From Methylobacterium sp. J-088 (lineage in GTDB: Bacteria > Pseudomonadota > Alphaproteobacteria > Rhizobiales > Beijerinckiaceae), in contig NZ_JAKSYH010000251.1 of NCBI RefSeq assembly GCF_022829295.1, positions 40,951-104,950 on the forward strand: 64,000 nucleotides of DNA, in the 5' to 3' direction. This document shows, piece after piece, positions 16,443-25,643 of this stretch (within the stretch, counting starts at the first letter, position 1; every line of letters starts with the position of its first letter). Below the pieces are notes generated by a model. The model ran no database searches. It was not told the DNA's origin and saw nothing but the letters and a program-made list of their open reading frames with translations. The position numbers and the translations under genes were made by a program.

Positions 16443-18599
16443 TCAGCGGGTGAGCGCGGCACTCCTGTCGGCGGCCGGCACGGAGGCCAGGGCCTGGAGC
16501 ACCGTGCCCTCGGTGAGGATCTGGGGCAGCACCTGGGGCTCGCCGCCGCCGGTGTAGAGCAGGTAGAGCGGCACGCCGCTCCGGCCGTGCTTCTCCAGCA
16601 GGCGCGTGATCTCGGGGTTCTGGTTGGTCCAGTCGCCCTTCAGATAGGTGATGCCCCGCTCGGCCATCGCGGCCCGCACGGCCTTCGTTGAGAGGGAGGT
16701 CGTCTCGTTGACCGCGCAGGTGATGCACCACGCCGCGGTCATGTTGACGAAGGCCGGCTTGTGCGCGCTCGTCAGCGCATCGAGACGGGCCTGCGTGAAC
16801 GGCTCGATACCACCGGCGGCGGCCTGCGCGGTCGGCGCGGCACGGTCCTGCGGGAGGGTGGACACCAGGGCCACCACGGCGATCAGGGCGAGCGCCGCAC
16901 AGACCTGCGCGATCCGGCGTGCCCCGGGCGCGGCGGCGCGTCCGCGCTCCCAGGCCCAGGCGGAGAAACCCACCAGCACGAGGCCGATCAGCGCCGCCAG
17001 AAGGCCCCGCGGATCAACCTGCTGCGACAGGACCCAGACCAGCCAAGCCACGGTGGCGTAGACCGGGAAGGCGAGCACCTGCTTGAGCGTCTCCATCCAG
17101 GCGCCCGGCCGCGGCAGCGCCCGAAGGGCCGGGGGCCAGAGAGTGAGAGCCAAGAACGGCAGGGCGAGGCCGAGCCCGAGGCTCGCGAACACGGCAAGCG
17201 CCACACCTGCGCTCTGGGTCAGCGCGAAGCCGATTGCCGAGCCCATGAACGGCGCCGTGCAGGGCGTCGCCACCAGCGTGGCCAGCACGCCCGTGAAGAA
17301 CGAACCACTCAGGCCGGAACGCCGGGTCAGGGGATCGCCGACACCCGCGAGCCGTCCCCCGACCTCGACCACGCCGGACAGGCTCAGGCCCATCGCGAAG
17401 AGCAGATAGGCGAGCCCCGCCACCACCAGGGGCGATTGCAGCTGGAATCCCCAGCCGATCGCCGCCCCTCCGCCCTTCAGGGCGATGAGCACTCCGGCCA
17501 GACCCAGGAAACTCGCCAGCACGCCGGCCGTATAGGCGAAGCCGTGCAGGCGCAGGCGGGCCGGACCCTCGCCCGCATGCCGCACGAGACTCAGCACTTT
17601 GATCGACAGGACGGGGAAGACGCAGGGCATCAGATTGAGGATGAGGCCGCCGAAAAAAGCGAAGGCGGTGGCGGTGGCAAACGTCAGCAGGTCGAGGTCG
17701 GGCGCGGCGGCCCCGGCCGGCGTCGCCGCGACGGGAACCGACGGATCGGTCGCGGCCGGAAGCACCGGCTCGTCGCCATACGCGAAGGCGAGGCGGCGGC
17801 TGCCGGATTCGGTCACCTCGTCCAGGGTCAGCACACCCGGAAGGGCCGTGGGAGCCGCTTCGGTCGGGCTGCTCCGGGCGACGGTGAGGTGCAGGCCGGT
17901 GCCGTCGACCGCCATCACCTGTGCGGCCGCGTTGTCGATCGCGGTCTCGGCATACGGGAAGTAGGCGGCGTTCCGGATCGTGTCGGGCCTGAGCCCCGTT
18001 GCCGTGAAATCGAGCTGCAGGGTATCGCCCTGGCTCGACAGGTTCATCGGCCAGAGCGCAGGGGTCGGGAGGGCGGCCCGAGCGCGGGCGAACAGGGCTG
18101 CATTGTCCGGATCGGGACGCGGCTCGCCCACCGGCACGGTGAGGGCAAGATCCGCGGAGCCCGGCACGCACTCGGTCTCACAGACGAGGTAGGTCAGCTT
18201 GGCCTGGATCTGCACCGGGTTGGCCGGATCGAGGCTCGGCGGCGGCGTCACGGGGACGAGGAGCGTGACCTCGCCCTCGTAGCCGTAATTCATCAGCGTC
18301 GCGATCGGGATCCGCTCCGGCGCCGGCCACTGGAGCGCCCCGGCGTTGAAGCCGGCCGGCAGGGTCCAGGTCACCTCGGGCGGCAGGCCCGAATCCCCCG
18401 GGTTGCGCCAGTAGACGTGCCAGCCGGGCTTCACCAGCATCCGCACCGCGAGGGTAAAAGGCCGCGCCCCCGCCACCGCGGCGGGCTCGGCGACAAGGCT
18501 CGACCGCACCAGATCCGGCGGCGTGCGCAGACCCTGCGCCAGGGCCGCCGACAGGCTCGCGGCGAGGACCAGAATCGGGAGGACGAGGCGGCGGATCAT
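16443..18599 (-). CDS. DsbD/ScsB-type protein-disulfide reductase
   Basis: An inner-membrane protein that passes reducing power from the cytoplasm to periplasmic thiol proteins. From ATG 18599 the 718-residue product has a signal peptide (IRRLVLPILVLAASLSAALA), then an N-terminal periplasmic domain of the ScsB type (EVTWTLPAGFNAGALQWPAP). A transmembrane DsbD core follows with its two Cys (LMPCVFPVLSIKVLS and TPCTAPFMGSAIGFAL), and the protein ends in a thioredoxin-like domain with WCITC. E. coli DsbD has WCVAC there. The frame extends 18 codons further, but only the later start exposes the signal peptide. The electron acceptor is not known from the sequence. Confidence 0.88.
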   Translation of the reverse strand: MIRRLVLPILVLAASLSAALAQGLRTPPDLVRSSLVAEPAAVAGARPFTLAVRMLVKPGWHVYWRNPGDSGLPPEVTWTLPAGFNAGALQWPAPERIPIATLMNYGYEGEVTLLVPVTPPPSLDPANPVQIQAKLTYLVCETECVPGSADLALTVPVGEPRPDPDNAALFARARAALPTPALWPMNLSSQGDTLQLDFTATGLRPDTIRNAAYFPYAETAIDNAAAQVMAVDGTGLHLTVARSSPTEAAPTALPGVLTLDEVTESGSRRLAFAYGDEPVLPAATDPSVPVAATPAGAAAPDLDLLTFATATAFAFFGGLILNLMPCVFPVLSIKVLSLVRHAGEGPARLRLHGFAYTAGVLASFLGLAGVLIALKGGGAAIGWGFQLQSPLVVAGLAYLLFAMGLSLSGVVEVGGRLAGVGDPLTRRSGLSGSFFTGVLATLVATPCTAPFMGSAIGFALTQSAGVALAVFASLGLGLALPFLALTLWPPALRALPRPGAWMETLKQVLAFPVYATVAWLVWVLSQQVDPRGLLAALIGLVLVGFSAWAWERGRAAAPGARRIAQVCAALALIAVVALVSTLPQDRAAPTAQAAAGGIEPFTQARLDALTSAHKPAFVNMTAAWCITCAVNETTSLSTKAVRAAMAERGITYLKGDWTNQNPEITRLLEKHGRSGVPLYLLYTGGGEPQVLPQILTEGTVLQALASVPAADRSAALTR

Positions 18600-18705
18600 G
18601 CTGTCCCTTCGCGGGCCAGGCGGCCGCGGTTTCAGGCCCAGCGTTCGGGCCATTCCGTGACGACGCGCTTACCACGAAGGGCCGTGGCGGTCGCGCGCCG
18701 CGGCC

Positions 18706-20544
18706 TCACCCGGGCAGCGGCGCCGTGGCGCGTGCCAGCCAGTCGCGCGCTCCGGCATCGAGCTCCGGCGACAGCGCCTCGCGGACCCAGACATGGTAGG
18801 CGTCGATCCAGGCGCGCTCCCCCGGTTCGAGCAGCTCGGTCTGGATCAGGTTCCGGTCGTAGGGCGCCAACGTCAGCGTCTCGAAGCCGAGCATCGGGCG
18901 CTCGCCGTCCGCGATGGCGCGCGTCTCGACCAGAACGAGGTTCTCGATCCGGATGCCGTAGGCGCCGGCCGCGTAGTAGCCCGGCTCGTTCGACAGGATC
19001 ATGCCGGGCTCGAGCGCCACCGTACCGGTCTTGGCGATCCGTTGCGGCCCCTCGTGCACCGACAGGAAGGCGCCGACGCCGTGGCCGGTGCCGTGGTCGA
19101 AATCGAGCCCCGCCTGCCATAGGGGCGCCCGGGCGAAGGCATCGATCTGCGCGCCGGTCGTCTTGTTGGGAAACACCGCCCGGGCGATGGCGATATGGCC
19201 CTTCAGCACCCGGGTGAAGCGGTCGCGCATCGCCGCGCTCGGCGCGCCCACCGCGACGGTCCGGGTGATGTCGGTGGTGCCGTCCGGGTATTGCGCGCCG
19301 GAATCGATCAGGAACAGCTCGCCCGGCCGGACCGCCCGGTCGCTGGCGCGGGTGACCCGGTAGTGGACGATCGCCCCGTTGGGTCCGGATCCCGAGATGG
19401 TCGGGAACGAGACGTCGCGCAGATCGCCGCCCGCGGCGCGGAAATCCTCCAGCGCCTCGACGGCGGCGATCTCGGTGAGGCCCCCGGCCGTGGATGCCGC
19501 GTCGAGCCACGCCAGGAAGCGGACGACGCTGGCCCCATCGCGCTGATGGGCGGCGCGCGCGCCCGCGATCTCGGCGGCATTCTTGAGCGCCTTCATCGCG
19601 GTGATCGGATCCTTGCCGACATCGACCGTGCCGCCGGCCGATTCGATCCGTTCCTTGAGGGCGACCGCGCCCGTGGCCGCATCGAGCCGGACCCGGGCCC
19701 CGCTGAGCGACGCCAGCCCATCCTCAAGCTCGGCCCTGGGCAGGATCTCGGCGACGGGCGCGAGCGCCGCGCGCAGGTCCGGATCGACGGCCGGCGAGGC
19801 CAGAAAGAGGCGCGCCTGCCCCTCGCGCGGCAGGATCGCGTAACCGAGGGCCAGGGGCGTATGCCCGACATCGGCGCCGCGCAGGTTGAAGGCCCAGGCG
19901 AGGTTGTGCGGATCGGAGATCACCAGGGCGTCGCAGCCGGCCTCCGTCAGGCTGTCCCGCACCCGGGCGAGCTTGTCGGCGACCGTTTCGCCCGCGAGCG
20001 CGTCCGGATGGCGGATGACCCGGCCGGCAGGCGGCTTCGGCCGACCGGCCCAGACGGCATCCACGAGGTTCGGCACGGCCCGCAGGGCACCGCCCGCCTT
20101 CGTGGCCACCCGTTCCAGGCGCGCCAATCCGTCCGGCGTGTGCAGCCACGGATCGTAGCCCAGCACCTGATCGCGCTTGAGGTTGGCACCGATCCAGGCT
20201 TCGGGCGTCGTTTCGGCCAACGGCACGATCGCGAGGATGCCGGTATCGACCTGCTCGGGCGCCTGGAGCGTGTAACGGCCATCCACCACCAGTGCGGCGG
20301 CTTCCGACAGAATCACCGCAGTCCCGGCCGACCCGGTGAACCCGGTGAGCCAAGCGAGCCGCTCGGCGTCGGCGGGGACGTATTCGGACTGGTGCTCGTC
20401 GGCCCGCGGCACGACGAAACCGTCGACCCCCGTCTCGCGCAGGGCGGCCCGCAGAGCCTCGATCCGTTCCGGCCCCTTGCGATGGCCCGGGTCGTCGAAC
20501 GTCTGAAAGCGCTGGCGTGGTCGGGACGGCGGCGGCTCGATCAT
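18706..20544 (-). CDS. Xaa-Pro aminopeptidase (M24 family)
   Basis: A cytosolic metallopeptidase that removes N-terminal residues before proline. The 612 residues match the large, three-domain form: two creatinase-like N-terminal domains (residues 1-310) and the pita-bread catalytic domain. Metal ligands are seen in order: Asp in LIDSGAQYPDGTTDITRTV (two), His in GTGHGVGAFLSVHEGP, Glu in ILSNEPGYY and Glu in RIENLVLV. I chose ATG 20544 (MIEPPPSRPRQRF); the open frame continues 34 codons upstream with no family support. The neighbouring genes suggest no shared pathway. Confidence 0.93.
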   Translation of the reverse strand: MIEPPPSRPRQRFQTFDDPGHRKGPERIEALRAALRETGVDGFVVPRADEHQSEYVPADAERLAWLTGFTGSAGTAVILSEAAALVVDGRYTLQAPEQVDTGILAIVPLAETTPEAWIGANLKRDQVLGYDPWLHTPDGLARLERVATKAGGALRAVPNLVDAVWAGRPKPPAGRVIRHPDALAGETVADKLARVRDSLTEAGCDALVISDPHNLAWAFNLRGADVGHTPLALGYAILPREGQARLFLASPAVDPDLRAALAPVAEILPRAELEDGLASLSGARVRLDAATGAVALKERIESAGGTVDVGKDPITAMKALKNAAEIAGARAAHQRDGASVVRFLAWLDAASTAGGLTEIAAVEALEDFRAAGGDLRDVSFPTISGSGPNGAIVHYRVTRASDRAVRPGELFLIDSGAQYPDGTTDITRTVAVGAPSAAMRDRFTRVLKGHIAIARAVFPNKTTGAQIDAFARAPLWQAGLDFDHGTGHGVGAFLSVHEGPQRIAKTGTVALEPGMILSNEPGYYAAGAYGIRIENLVLVETRAIADGERPMLGFETLTLAPYDRNLIQTELLEPGERAWIDAYHVWVREALSPELDAGARDWLARATAPLPG

Positions 20545-20754
20545 GGCGGGAGGGTAGAGCGCTCGCCGCCGGCATGGCAACCGACCCGGCATCGGGAATG
20601 CAGGGTGAGGGCGCGCACGATGCCCGTACAGGTTGTCAGACGGCACCCGTCATGCAGCGCGCAGCCCAGCAATGGCTGGCCCGCATACCTTATTCAACAT
20701 GAAAAAATCGCGAACAATCTTATCACGCCGTGGGTTTTGGCCTATCTCGGGATC

Positions 20755-21021
20755 ATGGCACGTCGCGTTTACTACCGGATCAGCGACAGAGCGGATGGCT
20801 GCTTCGACGCCATCGTGACGGTCGAACCCGATACTGTCGTTCGCCGGGAGGGCTTCGCGTCGCTCGCGGAGGTCGAGGAGTGGATCGAGGGCCTGCGTGT
20901 CCTGATGGCGGCGCTCGGCGCGCCGGTGTCGCAGTGCTTCCAGGATTCGACCCCGCCGGAGCCGGCCGAGGCCGGATCCGACCGTGTCTGCCCGCCCGGC
21001 AAGGTCCGCGCCGCGCGCTGA
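20755..21021 (+). CDS. Small hypothetical protein (88 aa)
   Basis: Starts at ATG 20755 after an unusually AT-rich stretch for this genome (about 20695-20750), which may hold its promoter. The N-terminal 60 residues (MARRVYYRISDRADGCFDAI, ending in a Glu-rich helix EVEEWIEGLRVLMAALG) look like a compact alpha/beta fold; the last 25 residues are Pro/Glu-rich and probably flexible. No family is recognised. The frame is open for almost 2 kb upstream, but there it runs antisense to the peptidase gene and is not used. Confidence 0.6.
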   Translation: MARRVYYRISDRADGCFDAIVTVEPDTVVRREGFASLAEVEEWIEGLRVLMAALGAPVSQCFQDSTPPEPAEAGSDRVCPPGKVRAAR

Positions 21022-21118
21022 GGGCGCGGGCAGCGATCAGAGATACTCCGCGGGGACATAACGGGTCGAGGACTGGCTCAGACCTTACGCGGGCCGATCG
21101 TGCCCGCCTGCGCGCGGT

Positions 21119-22084
21119 TCAGCGCTGAAGGCGTCGCACGGGGCGCGCGGCCGCGCCGCCGCGCATCAGCACGAGGGCGACCCAGCCCTCGATCAGACCG
21201 CGGCGCACGAGGGCGAAGCCCTGGTGTCGGTAAGCCGAGAGGACGCCCGGGACATCGCGCTCGATCAGGCCGGACAGAACCAATACGCCGCCGGGGGCCA
21301 CCACCCGCGTCAGCGAGGGGGCGAGGAGTCGCAGCGGCCCCGCCAGGATGTTGGCGAAAACCAGATCGAAATGACGCGGACGGGCAGCGAGGCGGTGGCG
21401 CACACCGGGGCCGAGATAGAGCTTGAGATAGGGGCCGAGACCGTTGGCGCGGGCGTTCTCGCGGGCCGTGAGCACCGCCTCCGCGTCGAGATCCCCGGCC
21501 ACGATCGGCTGTCGCAACGCCTTGGCGGCCGCGAAGGCCAGGATCCCGGTGCCCGTGCCGACGTCGAGGATATGGGCCGGCCGCCGCCGTTTCAGCACCT
21601 GAACCAGCGCCCGCAGGCAGCCGAGCGTCGTACCGTGGTGCCCCGTGCCGAAGGCCAGCGCCGCCTCGATCTCGATCGGCAGATCGTTGGCGCGCACCGC
21701 ATCCCTGTCGTGCGAGCCGTGAACGATAAAGCGCCCGGCCCGGACGGGCTTCAGCCCCTCCAGCGAGGCCCGCACCCAATCCTGCTGGTCGATCGTACGA
21801 AATTCCGCCGCGTCGGCGGCGTCGCCGATCACCGGCCGGATCAGCGCGCGGACGTAGTCTTCATCGGGTGCATCCGCGAAATAGGCTTCGAGCCGCCACG
21901 TGCGTCCGTCCGCATCCTCGAAGGCCGCGACGGCGGTCTCGGTGGGATCGAACATCTCGCCCAGAAGATCCGTCATGGCCCGCGCCGAGCGCTCGTCGGT
22001 CAGCAGGCACAGGACGTGGGACGGGCGATGGGGCGGCAAACCTTCCAGCATGGGTCCGGGCTGTAACGCCGACGCGCGCGACAT
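21119..22084 (-). CDS. prmA: Ribosomal protein L11 methyltransferase
   Basis: A SAM-dependent enzyme that methylates ribosomal protein L11. The C-terminal Rossmann domain has ALAFGTGHHGTTLGCLRAL (family signature), motif I ILDVGTGTGILAFAAAKAL and the catalytic-loop region LVFANILAGPLRLLAP. The N-terminal domain is the L11-recognition part. ATG 22084 gives 321 residues; ATG 22051 (MLEGLPPHRP) is a good alternative, and the open frame further upstream is Arg-rich and unlikely. It stands alone with no obvious operon partner. Confidence 0.92.
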   Translation of the reverse strand: MSRASALQPGPMLEGLPPHRPSHVLCLLTDERSARAMTDLLGEMFDPTETAVAAFEDADGRTWRLEAYFADAPDEDYVRALIRPVIGDAADAAEFRTIDQQDWVRASLEGLKPVRAGRFIVHGSHDRDAVRANDLPIEIEAALAFGTGHHGTTLGCLRALVQVLKRRRPAHILDVGTGTGILAFAAAKALRQPIVAGDLDAEAVLTARENARANGLGPYLKLYLGPGVRHRLAARPRHFDLVFANILAGPLRLLAPSLTRVVAPGGVLVLSGLIERDVPGVLSAYRHQGFALVRRGLIEGWVALVLMRGGAAARPVRRLQR

Positions 22085-22340
22085 CACAGGGGGCAAGCGG
22101 ATGCCGACGCGAAAAAACCGACGCCGCCGGGCGGGACCGGCCCGTGCCCTCACGGTCGCGGCGCGATTTGTTGCGCGGGAGACACAAGCGGCAATACTCA
22201 TTTCGTTGATGTTCTAAATCACTATCTCGGTCCGGAATGTATGATTAGACAGTCTCGGCTTCCCAAAGCCAGACCCCTCAACTCCGGCACGCCACTCATT
22301 CGTGAGTTGGCGCGCCAGTTTTGGCAGGCACGCATAGTCG

Positions 22341-22484
22341 ATGACCGCCCCCTTCTTCATCAGTGCCGCACTTGCCTGTGCCACCACGTGCGCCGCGTGG
22401 CTGTGGGCACTCGTCGTGGCGGCCGGCATGACCCCGCTGCCGGAGGCCGGATCGCCTGAGCGGCGCGACCTCCGGACCTGGTGA
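22341..22484 (+). CDS. Possible 47-aa single-pass membrane micro-protein
   Basis: ATG 22341 opens a 47-codon frame: a hydrophobic N-terminal segment rich in Ala, Cys and Trp (about residues 5-30, including AAWLWALVVAAG), then a charged tail ending RRDLRTW. This is the usual layout of a tiny inner-membrane protein. No clear ribosome binding site and no family. Chance open frames of this size are common at high GC, so this is a low-confidence candidate. Confidence 0.25.
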   Translation: MTAPFFISAALACATTCAAWLWALVVAAGMTPLPEAGSPERRDLRTW

Positions 22485-22623
22485 AAGACCGGACCACGAA
22501 TCGCCACCGCGCACGCACAGCAATGCGGCATCGTGCGCACACGTTAACCACAGGCGACCGCGCAACCGAGCGGAACCCGCTTCGCGGAGCGACGTTTTCG
22601 GCCGGCTTTCGACGTGAAACGCG

Positions 22624-22845
22624 ATGAAGCAGGGTGCGTACCGCGTGACCAAGTCCAGACGTTCCGGCCGCTTCGGGCCCGTGGTCGTCGCCGAGCCGTC
22701 GGCGCCTGCGCGGCCGCCGCGTGAACGGCTCTTCGGCGGCCCGACACCCGATGGGCCACTGCCGGGGCACCTTCTCGTCCTGCTGAGCCGCCTGCATCGC
22801 GCGGAAAATGCTCCGAAAGAGCCCCGCGACCCGGCGCATGGCTGA
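22624..22845 (+). CDS. Hypothetical small protein (73 aa)
   Basis: ATG 22624 opens a 73-codon frame. The product is basic at the N-terminus, Pro-rich in the middle, and ends with one predicted amphipathic helix (PGHLLVLLSRLHRAENA). No family recognised; the base composition resembles surrounding non-coding DNA, and a longer frame lies on the other strand. Listed as a weak candidate only. Confidence 0.25.
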   Translation: MKQGAYRVTKSRRSGRFGPVVVAEPSAPARPPRERLFGGPTPDGPLPGHLLVLLSRLHRAENAPKEPRDPAHG

Positions 22846-22967
22846 ACGCCGCACGCGCGCACGTCGCCGGGCAGGGCACCGGTTCTTGGCCGGGCATCAA
22901 GCGGCGTTTATGCTCCCCGTCATACCCGGCCGGATATAGCGGACGGCGACAAAGGGGACCTTCGGCC

Positions 22968-23783
22968 ATGCGCCCGACCCGACGCATCCTCGTGGCGCTC
23001 CCCCTCGGGGCTCTGGCGTTCGGCTCAGCGCCCCACGCCGCGCGGGCGGGAGATCCCGTCGTGGTGTTCGCTGCGGCCAGCCTCAAGGACGCGCTGGACG
23101 ATGCGACCGCGGCTTGGGCGAAGGAAACCGGGAAGTCCGTACGGATCTCCTATGCGGGCTCGAACACCCTCGCGAAGCAGATCGAGGCGGGCGCGCCCGC
23201 CGACCTGTTCATCTCGGCGGACCAAGCCTGGATGGATGATGTGGCCCGGGCCGGCCTGCTGAAGCCGGGCTCGCGGGTCGACCTGCTGCGCAACGCGCTG
23301 GTTCTGATCGCCCCAGGCCCGAAGACAGAAGATTCCGATCCCCGGGTCGCGCTGGCTCCGGATCTCGGCACGACGCTGACCAAACTGCTCGGCAGCGGCA
23401 AGCTCGCTATGGCGACGATCGATGCCGTCCCGGCCGGCCGGTACGGCAAGGCCGCCCTGGAGAAGCTGGGCGCCTGGGAAGCCGTGAAGGGGCAAGTGGC
23501 CCAGGCCGACAATGTGCGCGCGGCCCTTCTGCTGGTCGCCCGGGGCGAAGCACCGCTCGGCATCGTCTACGCCACCGACGCGGCCGCCGATCCCAGCGTG
23601 CAGGTGCTGGCGACCTTCCCGCCCGACAGCCATCCGCCGATCGTCTACCCGGCGGCCGTCATCCAGGACGCGCGTAACCCCGATGCCGCGGTCCTGTTGC
23701 GCAATCTGCGCGGCCCGGCGGCTCGAAGCGCCTTCGAGCGCCAGGGCTTCTCGGTGGTCGAGGCCCCCGCTGCCGGCCGGTAG
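22968..23783 (+). CDS. modA: Molybdate ABC transporter substrate-binding protein
   Basis: The periplasmic molybdate receptor, 271 residues. A Sec signal peptide (basic MRPTRRILVAL, cut after AARA) precedes VVVFAAASLKDALDDATAAW, whose Ser residues bind the oxyanion in this family. Further ligand regions YAGSNTLAKQI and NALVLIAPG are present. ATG 22968 follows AAAGGGGAC. modB starts 16 nt after the stop. Molybdate uptake would feed the cofactor of nitrate reductase, whose accessory genes occur at the right end of the window; that link is inference. Confidence 0.94.
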   Translation: MRPTRRILVALPLGALAFGSAPHAARAGDPVVVFAAASLKDALDDATAAWAKETGKSVRISYAGSNTLAKQIEAGAPADLFISADQAWMDDVARAGLLKPGSRVDLLRNALVLIAPGPKTEDSDPRVALAPDLGTTLTKLLGSGKLAMATIDAVPAGRYGKAALEKLGAWEAVKGQVAQADNVRAALLLVARGEAPLGIVYATDAAADPSVQVLATFPPDSHPPIVYPAAVIQDARNPDAAVLLRNLRGPAARSAFERQGFSVVEAPAAGR

Positions 23784-23799
23784 CGGGTGGAGCCCCGCC

Positions 23800-24492
23800 A
23801 TGCTGGACCTGACCCCGGCGGAGTGGACCGCCGTCGCCCTGAGCCTCAAGGTGGCCTCAGTCGCGACGCTCGCGAGCCTCGGGCCCGGCCTCGCGACCGC
23901 ATGGCTCCTGGCCCGGCGCCGCTTTCCAGGGCGCGCGCTCCTCGACGGGCTGGTTCACCTGCCGCTGATCCTGCCCCCTGTGGTGACCGGCTACCTGCTG
24001 CTCCTGGCCTTCGGCCGTCGGGGCCCGGTCGGAAGCCTGTTGGCGGAGATCGGGGTCGTCCTGGCGTTCCGCTGGACCGGGGCGGCTTTGGCCTGCGCGA
24101 TCATGGGTTTCCCGCTGATGGTGCGGGCCATGCGGCTGTCGATCGAGGCTGTGGATCGCCGGATCGAGCAGGCGGCCGGGACGCTGGGCGCGAGCCCTCT
24201 GTTGGTCTTCCTCACCGTCACGCTGCCGCTCAGCCTGCCGGGCTGCATCGCGGGTGCCGTGCTGGCCTTCGCCAAGGCGATGGGGGAATTCGGCGCCACC
24301 ATCACCTTCGTGTCGAACATCCCGGGCGAGACCCAGACGTTGCCCTCGGCCATCTATACGCTGACCCAGGTTCCGGGCGGGGAGGGGCCGGCGCTCCGCC
24401 TCACCCTGGTGTCGATCGCCATCTCGGTGACGGCGCTGCTCGCCTCCGAGTTCCTGGCCAATCGGCTGGGACGAAAGCTGGGCGCGGGCTAG
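23800..24492 (+). CDS. modB: Molybdate ABC transporter permease
   Basis: The membrane subunit of the molybdate importer, 230 residues from ATG 23800. Five hydrophobic segments, the first near LSLKVASVATLASLGPGLAT. The coupling loop AAGTLGASPLLVFLTVTLPL is typical, and the last segments follow AKAMGEFGATITFVSNIPGE, a strong ModB signature. The ATPase gene modC is not adjacent: a glutathione transferase on the opposite strand lies between them. Confidence 0.94.
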   Translation: MLDLTPAEWTAVALSLKVASVATLASLGPGLATAWLLARRRFPGRALLDGLVHLPLILPPVVTGYLLLLAFGRRGPVGSLLAEIGVVLAFRWTGAALACAIMGFPLMVRAMRLSIEAVDRRIEQAAGTLGASPLLVFLTVTLPLSLPGCIAGAVLAFAKAMGEFGATITFVSNIPGETQTLPSAIYTLTQVPGGEGPALRLTLVSIAISVTALLASEFLANRLGRKLGAG

Positions 24493-24540
24493 ATGGCTAC
24501 TTCCGTCCCGCCCCTCTCTCAGCCCGCGGCGCGCGCCGTA

Positions 24541-25224
24541 TCACCCGGTCGGCGGCGATCCGCCGGTGCCGGCATACGCGTAGGGACCGCCCGCCTCCAG
24601 GGCCCGGCGATAAGCGGGGCGCGCGTGGATACGCTCCAGCCATGCCAGGACCCGCGGCCCCGCCCCGGTGCCGCGGGCCGCGAACGCCTCCAGCGGGAAG
24701 CTCATCATGATATCGGCGGCGGTGAAATCCGCGCCGCAGACATAGGGACCATCGGCGAGTTCCGCCTCCCAGAACGCTGCATGCCGCCGCAGGTCGGGAT
24801 CGACGAAGCCACGCAGTACCGTCCCGGTGATCCGGCGAACGAGGGGTCGCAGCAGCCACGGGCTACCCGGCGCAAGGCGGGAAAAGATCAGCTTCAGCAG
24901 GAGCGGCGGCATCGCCGACCCTTCCGCGTAATGCAACCAATAGATGTAGCGCCTGCGGGCCTCCGTCCCGGCCACCGGCACCAGGGCGCCCCCCGCCGTC
25001 TCGGTCAGGTAGGCGACGATCGCCCCGGTCTCCGCGACAACGACCCCGTTGTCGGTGATCACGGGCGCCTTGCCCAACGGGTGGATGGCGACGAGGTCCG
25101 GCGGCGCCCGCATGGTTCGGGGATCGCGCGCATAGCGCTTCACCGTGTAGGCCAGCCCGAGTTCCTCCAGCAGCCAGAGCACACGCTGCGAGCGGCTGTT
25201 TTCGAGATGATGGACCGTGATCAT
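24541..25224 (-). CDS. Glutathione S-transferase family protein
   Basis: A 227-residue cytosolic GST. The N-terminal thioredoxin-like domain reads MITVHHLENSRSQRVLWLLE, with the Ser in ENSRSQ at the position of the glutathione-activating residue, and the cis-Pro in KAPVI. An all-helical C-terminal domain follows from about residue 85. I chose ATG 25224; the frame extends 19 codons upstream without family support. It is convergent with modB and interrupts the mod genes, so a role in molybdate uptake is not implied. Confidence 0.88.
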   Translation of the reverse strand: MITVHHLENSRSQRVLWLLEELGLAYTVKRYARDPRTMRAPPDLVAIHPLGKAPVITDNGVVVAETGAIVAYLTETAGGALVPVAGTEARRRYIYWLHYAEGSAMPPLLLKLIFSRLAPGSPWLLRPLVRRITGTVLRGFVDPDLRRHAAFWEAELADGPYVCGADFTAADIMMSFPLEAFAARGTGAGPRVLAWLERIHARPAYRRALEAGGPYAYAGTGGSPPTG

Positions 25225-25643
25225 CGCGATTCTGTCCCCGCTGGAGCGCTCTCCGCCGAAGCGGGCACCGGTTCGGCCCAAGAGGGCGCGTCACCTCAAG
25301 AGGTGAGTGCCGCGCACGATTGCAACGCGCACCGTACACGACACACGTCTCCAGACAGGTTGGCACGCGCGACCGGCCCCCTCTCGCGCGCGGGAGAGGG
25401 TTGGGGTGAGGGACGAGAACCCACAGGATCGAGCGCACTCTCGAGGCGCCGACAGGGGATGCCTCGTGCTGAAAGTTCGCATCCCTCACCCGGCTCTCTG
25501 CGAAAGCAGACCTGTCCCGCATGGCAGAGGGGACCCGCGCCTCACTCGGCGACGGTGGCACTGTCGTTTAACGTGTCCAACGTGATCGGGTACGACGCCA
25601 ACGCAGGACCACGCCGCCCGGTTGGTTACCCGAGTCGCTGCGC
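25225..25643. other. gst-modC intergenic region
   Basis: About 420 bp. Its centre is a 164-bp dispersed repeat (25377-25540, listed separately). The remainder should hold the gst promoter (minus strand, about 25230-25330) and the modC leader. No coding sequence is supported. Confidence 0.6.
25377..25540 (+). repeat. Dispersed 164-bp intergenic repeat, copy C1
   Basis: Begins with a hairpin (CCCTCTCGCGC / GCGGGAGAGGG) followed by TTGGGGTGAGGGACGAGAAC. After a diverged middle it resumes with CCCTCACCCGGCTCTCTGCG and ends near a second GAGAGG-type palindrome. The same layout and orientation recur at 30583-30747. Confidence 0.6.

Larger units (their letters stand above)
22085..22967. other. prmA-modA intergenic region
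   Basis: About 880 bp with no recognised family gene. It includes two small plus-strand frames (22341-22484 and 22624-22845, listed separately) and an AT-richer part near 22190-22250 that could serve as the prmA promoter. TATG and CATA lie 8 nt apart at 22908-22923, a weak match to a ModE/MopA-type inverted repeat before modA; I do not count it as a site. Confidence 0.5.

Noticed and set aside
16761..19217. 818-codon plus-strand open frame opposite the DsbD and aminopeptidase genes
   Set aside because: Spans two well-defined minus-strand genes and their gap; Arg/Gly/His-rich without motifs.
19195..20754. Long upstream extension of the 88-residue gene at 20755
   Set aside because: The in-frame DNA is antisense to the peptidase gene; only the part from ATG 20755 looks protein-like.
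22908..22923. ModE/Mop-like inverted repeat (TATG-N8-CATA) before modA
   Set aside because: The arms are only 4 bp and lack the CG flanks of known Mo boxes; expected by chance.
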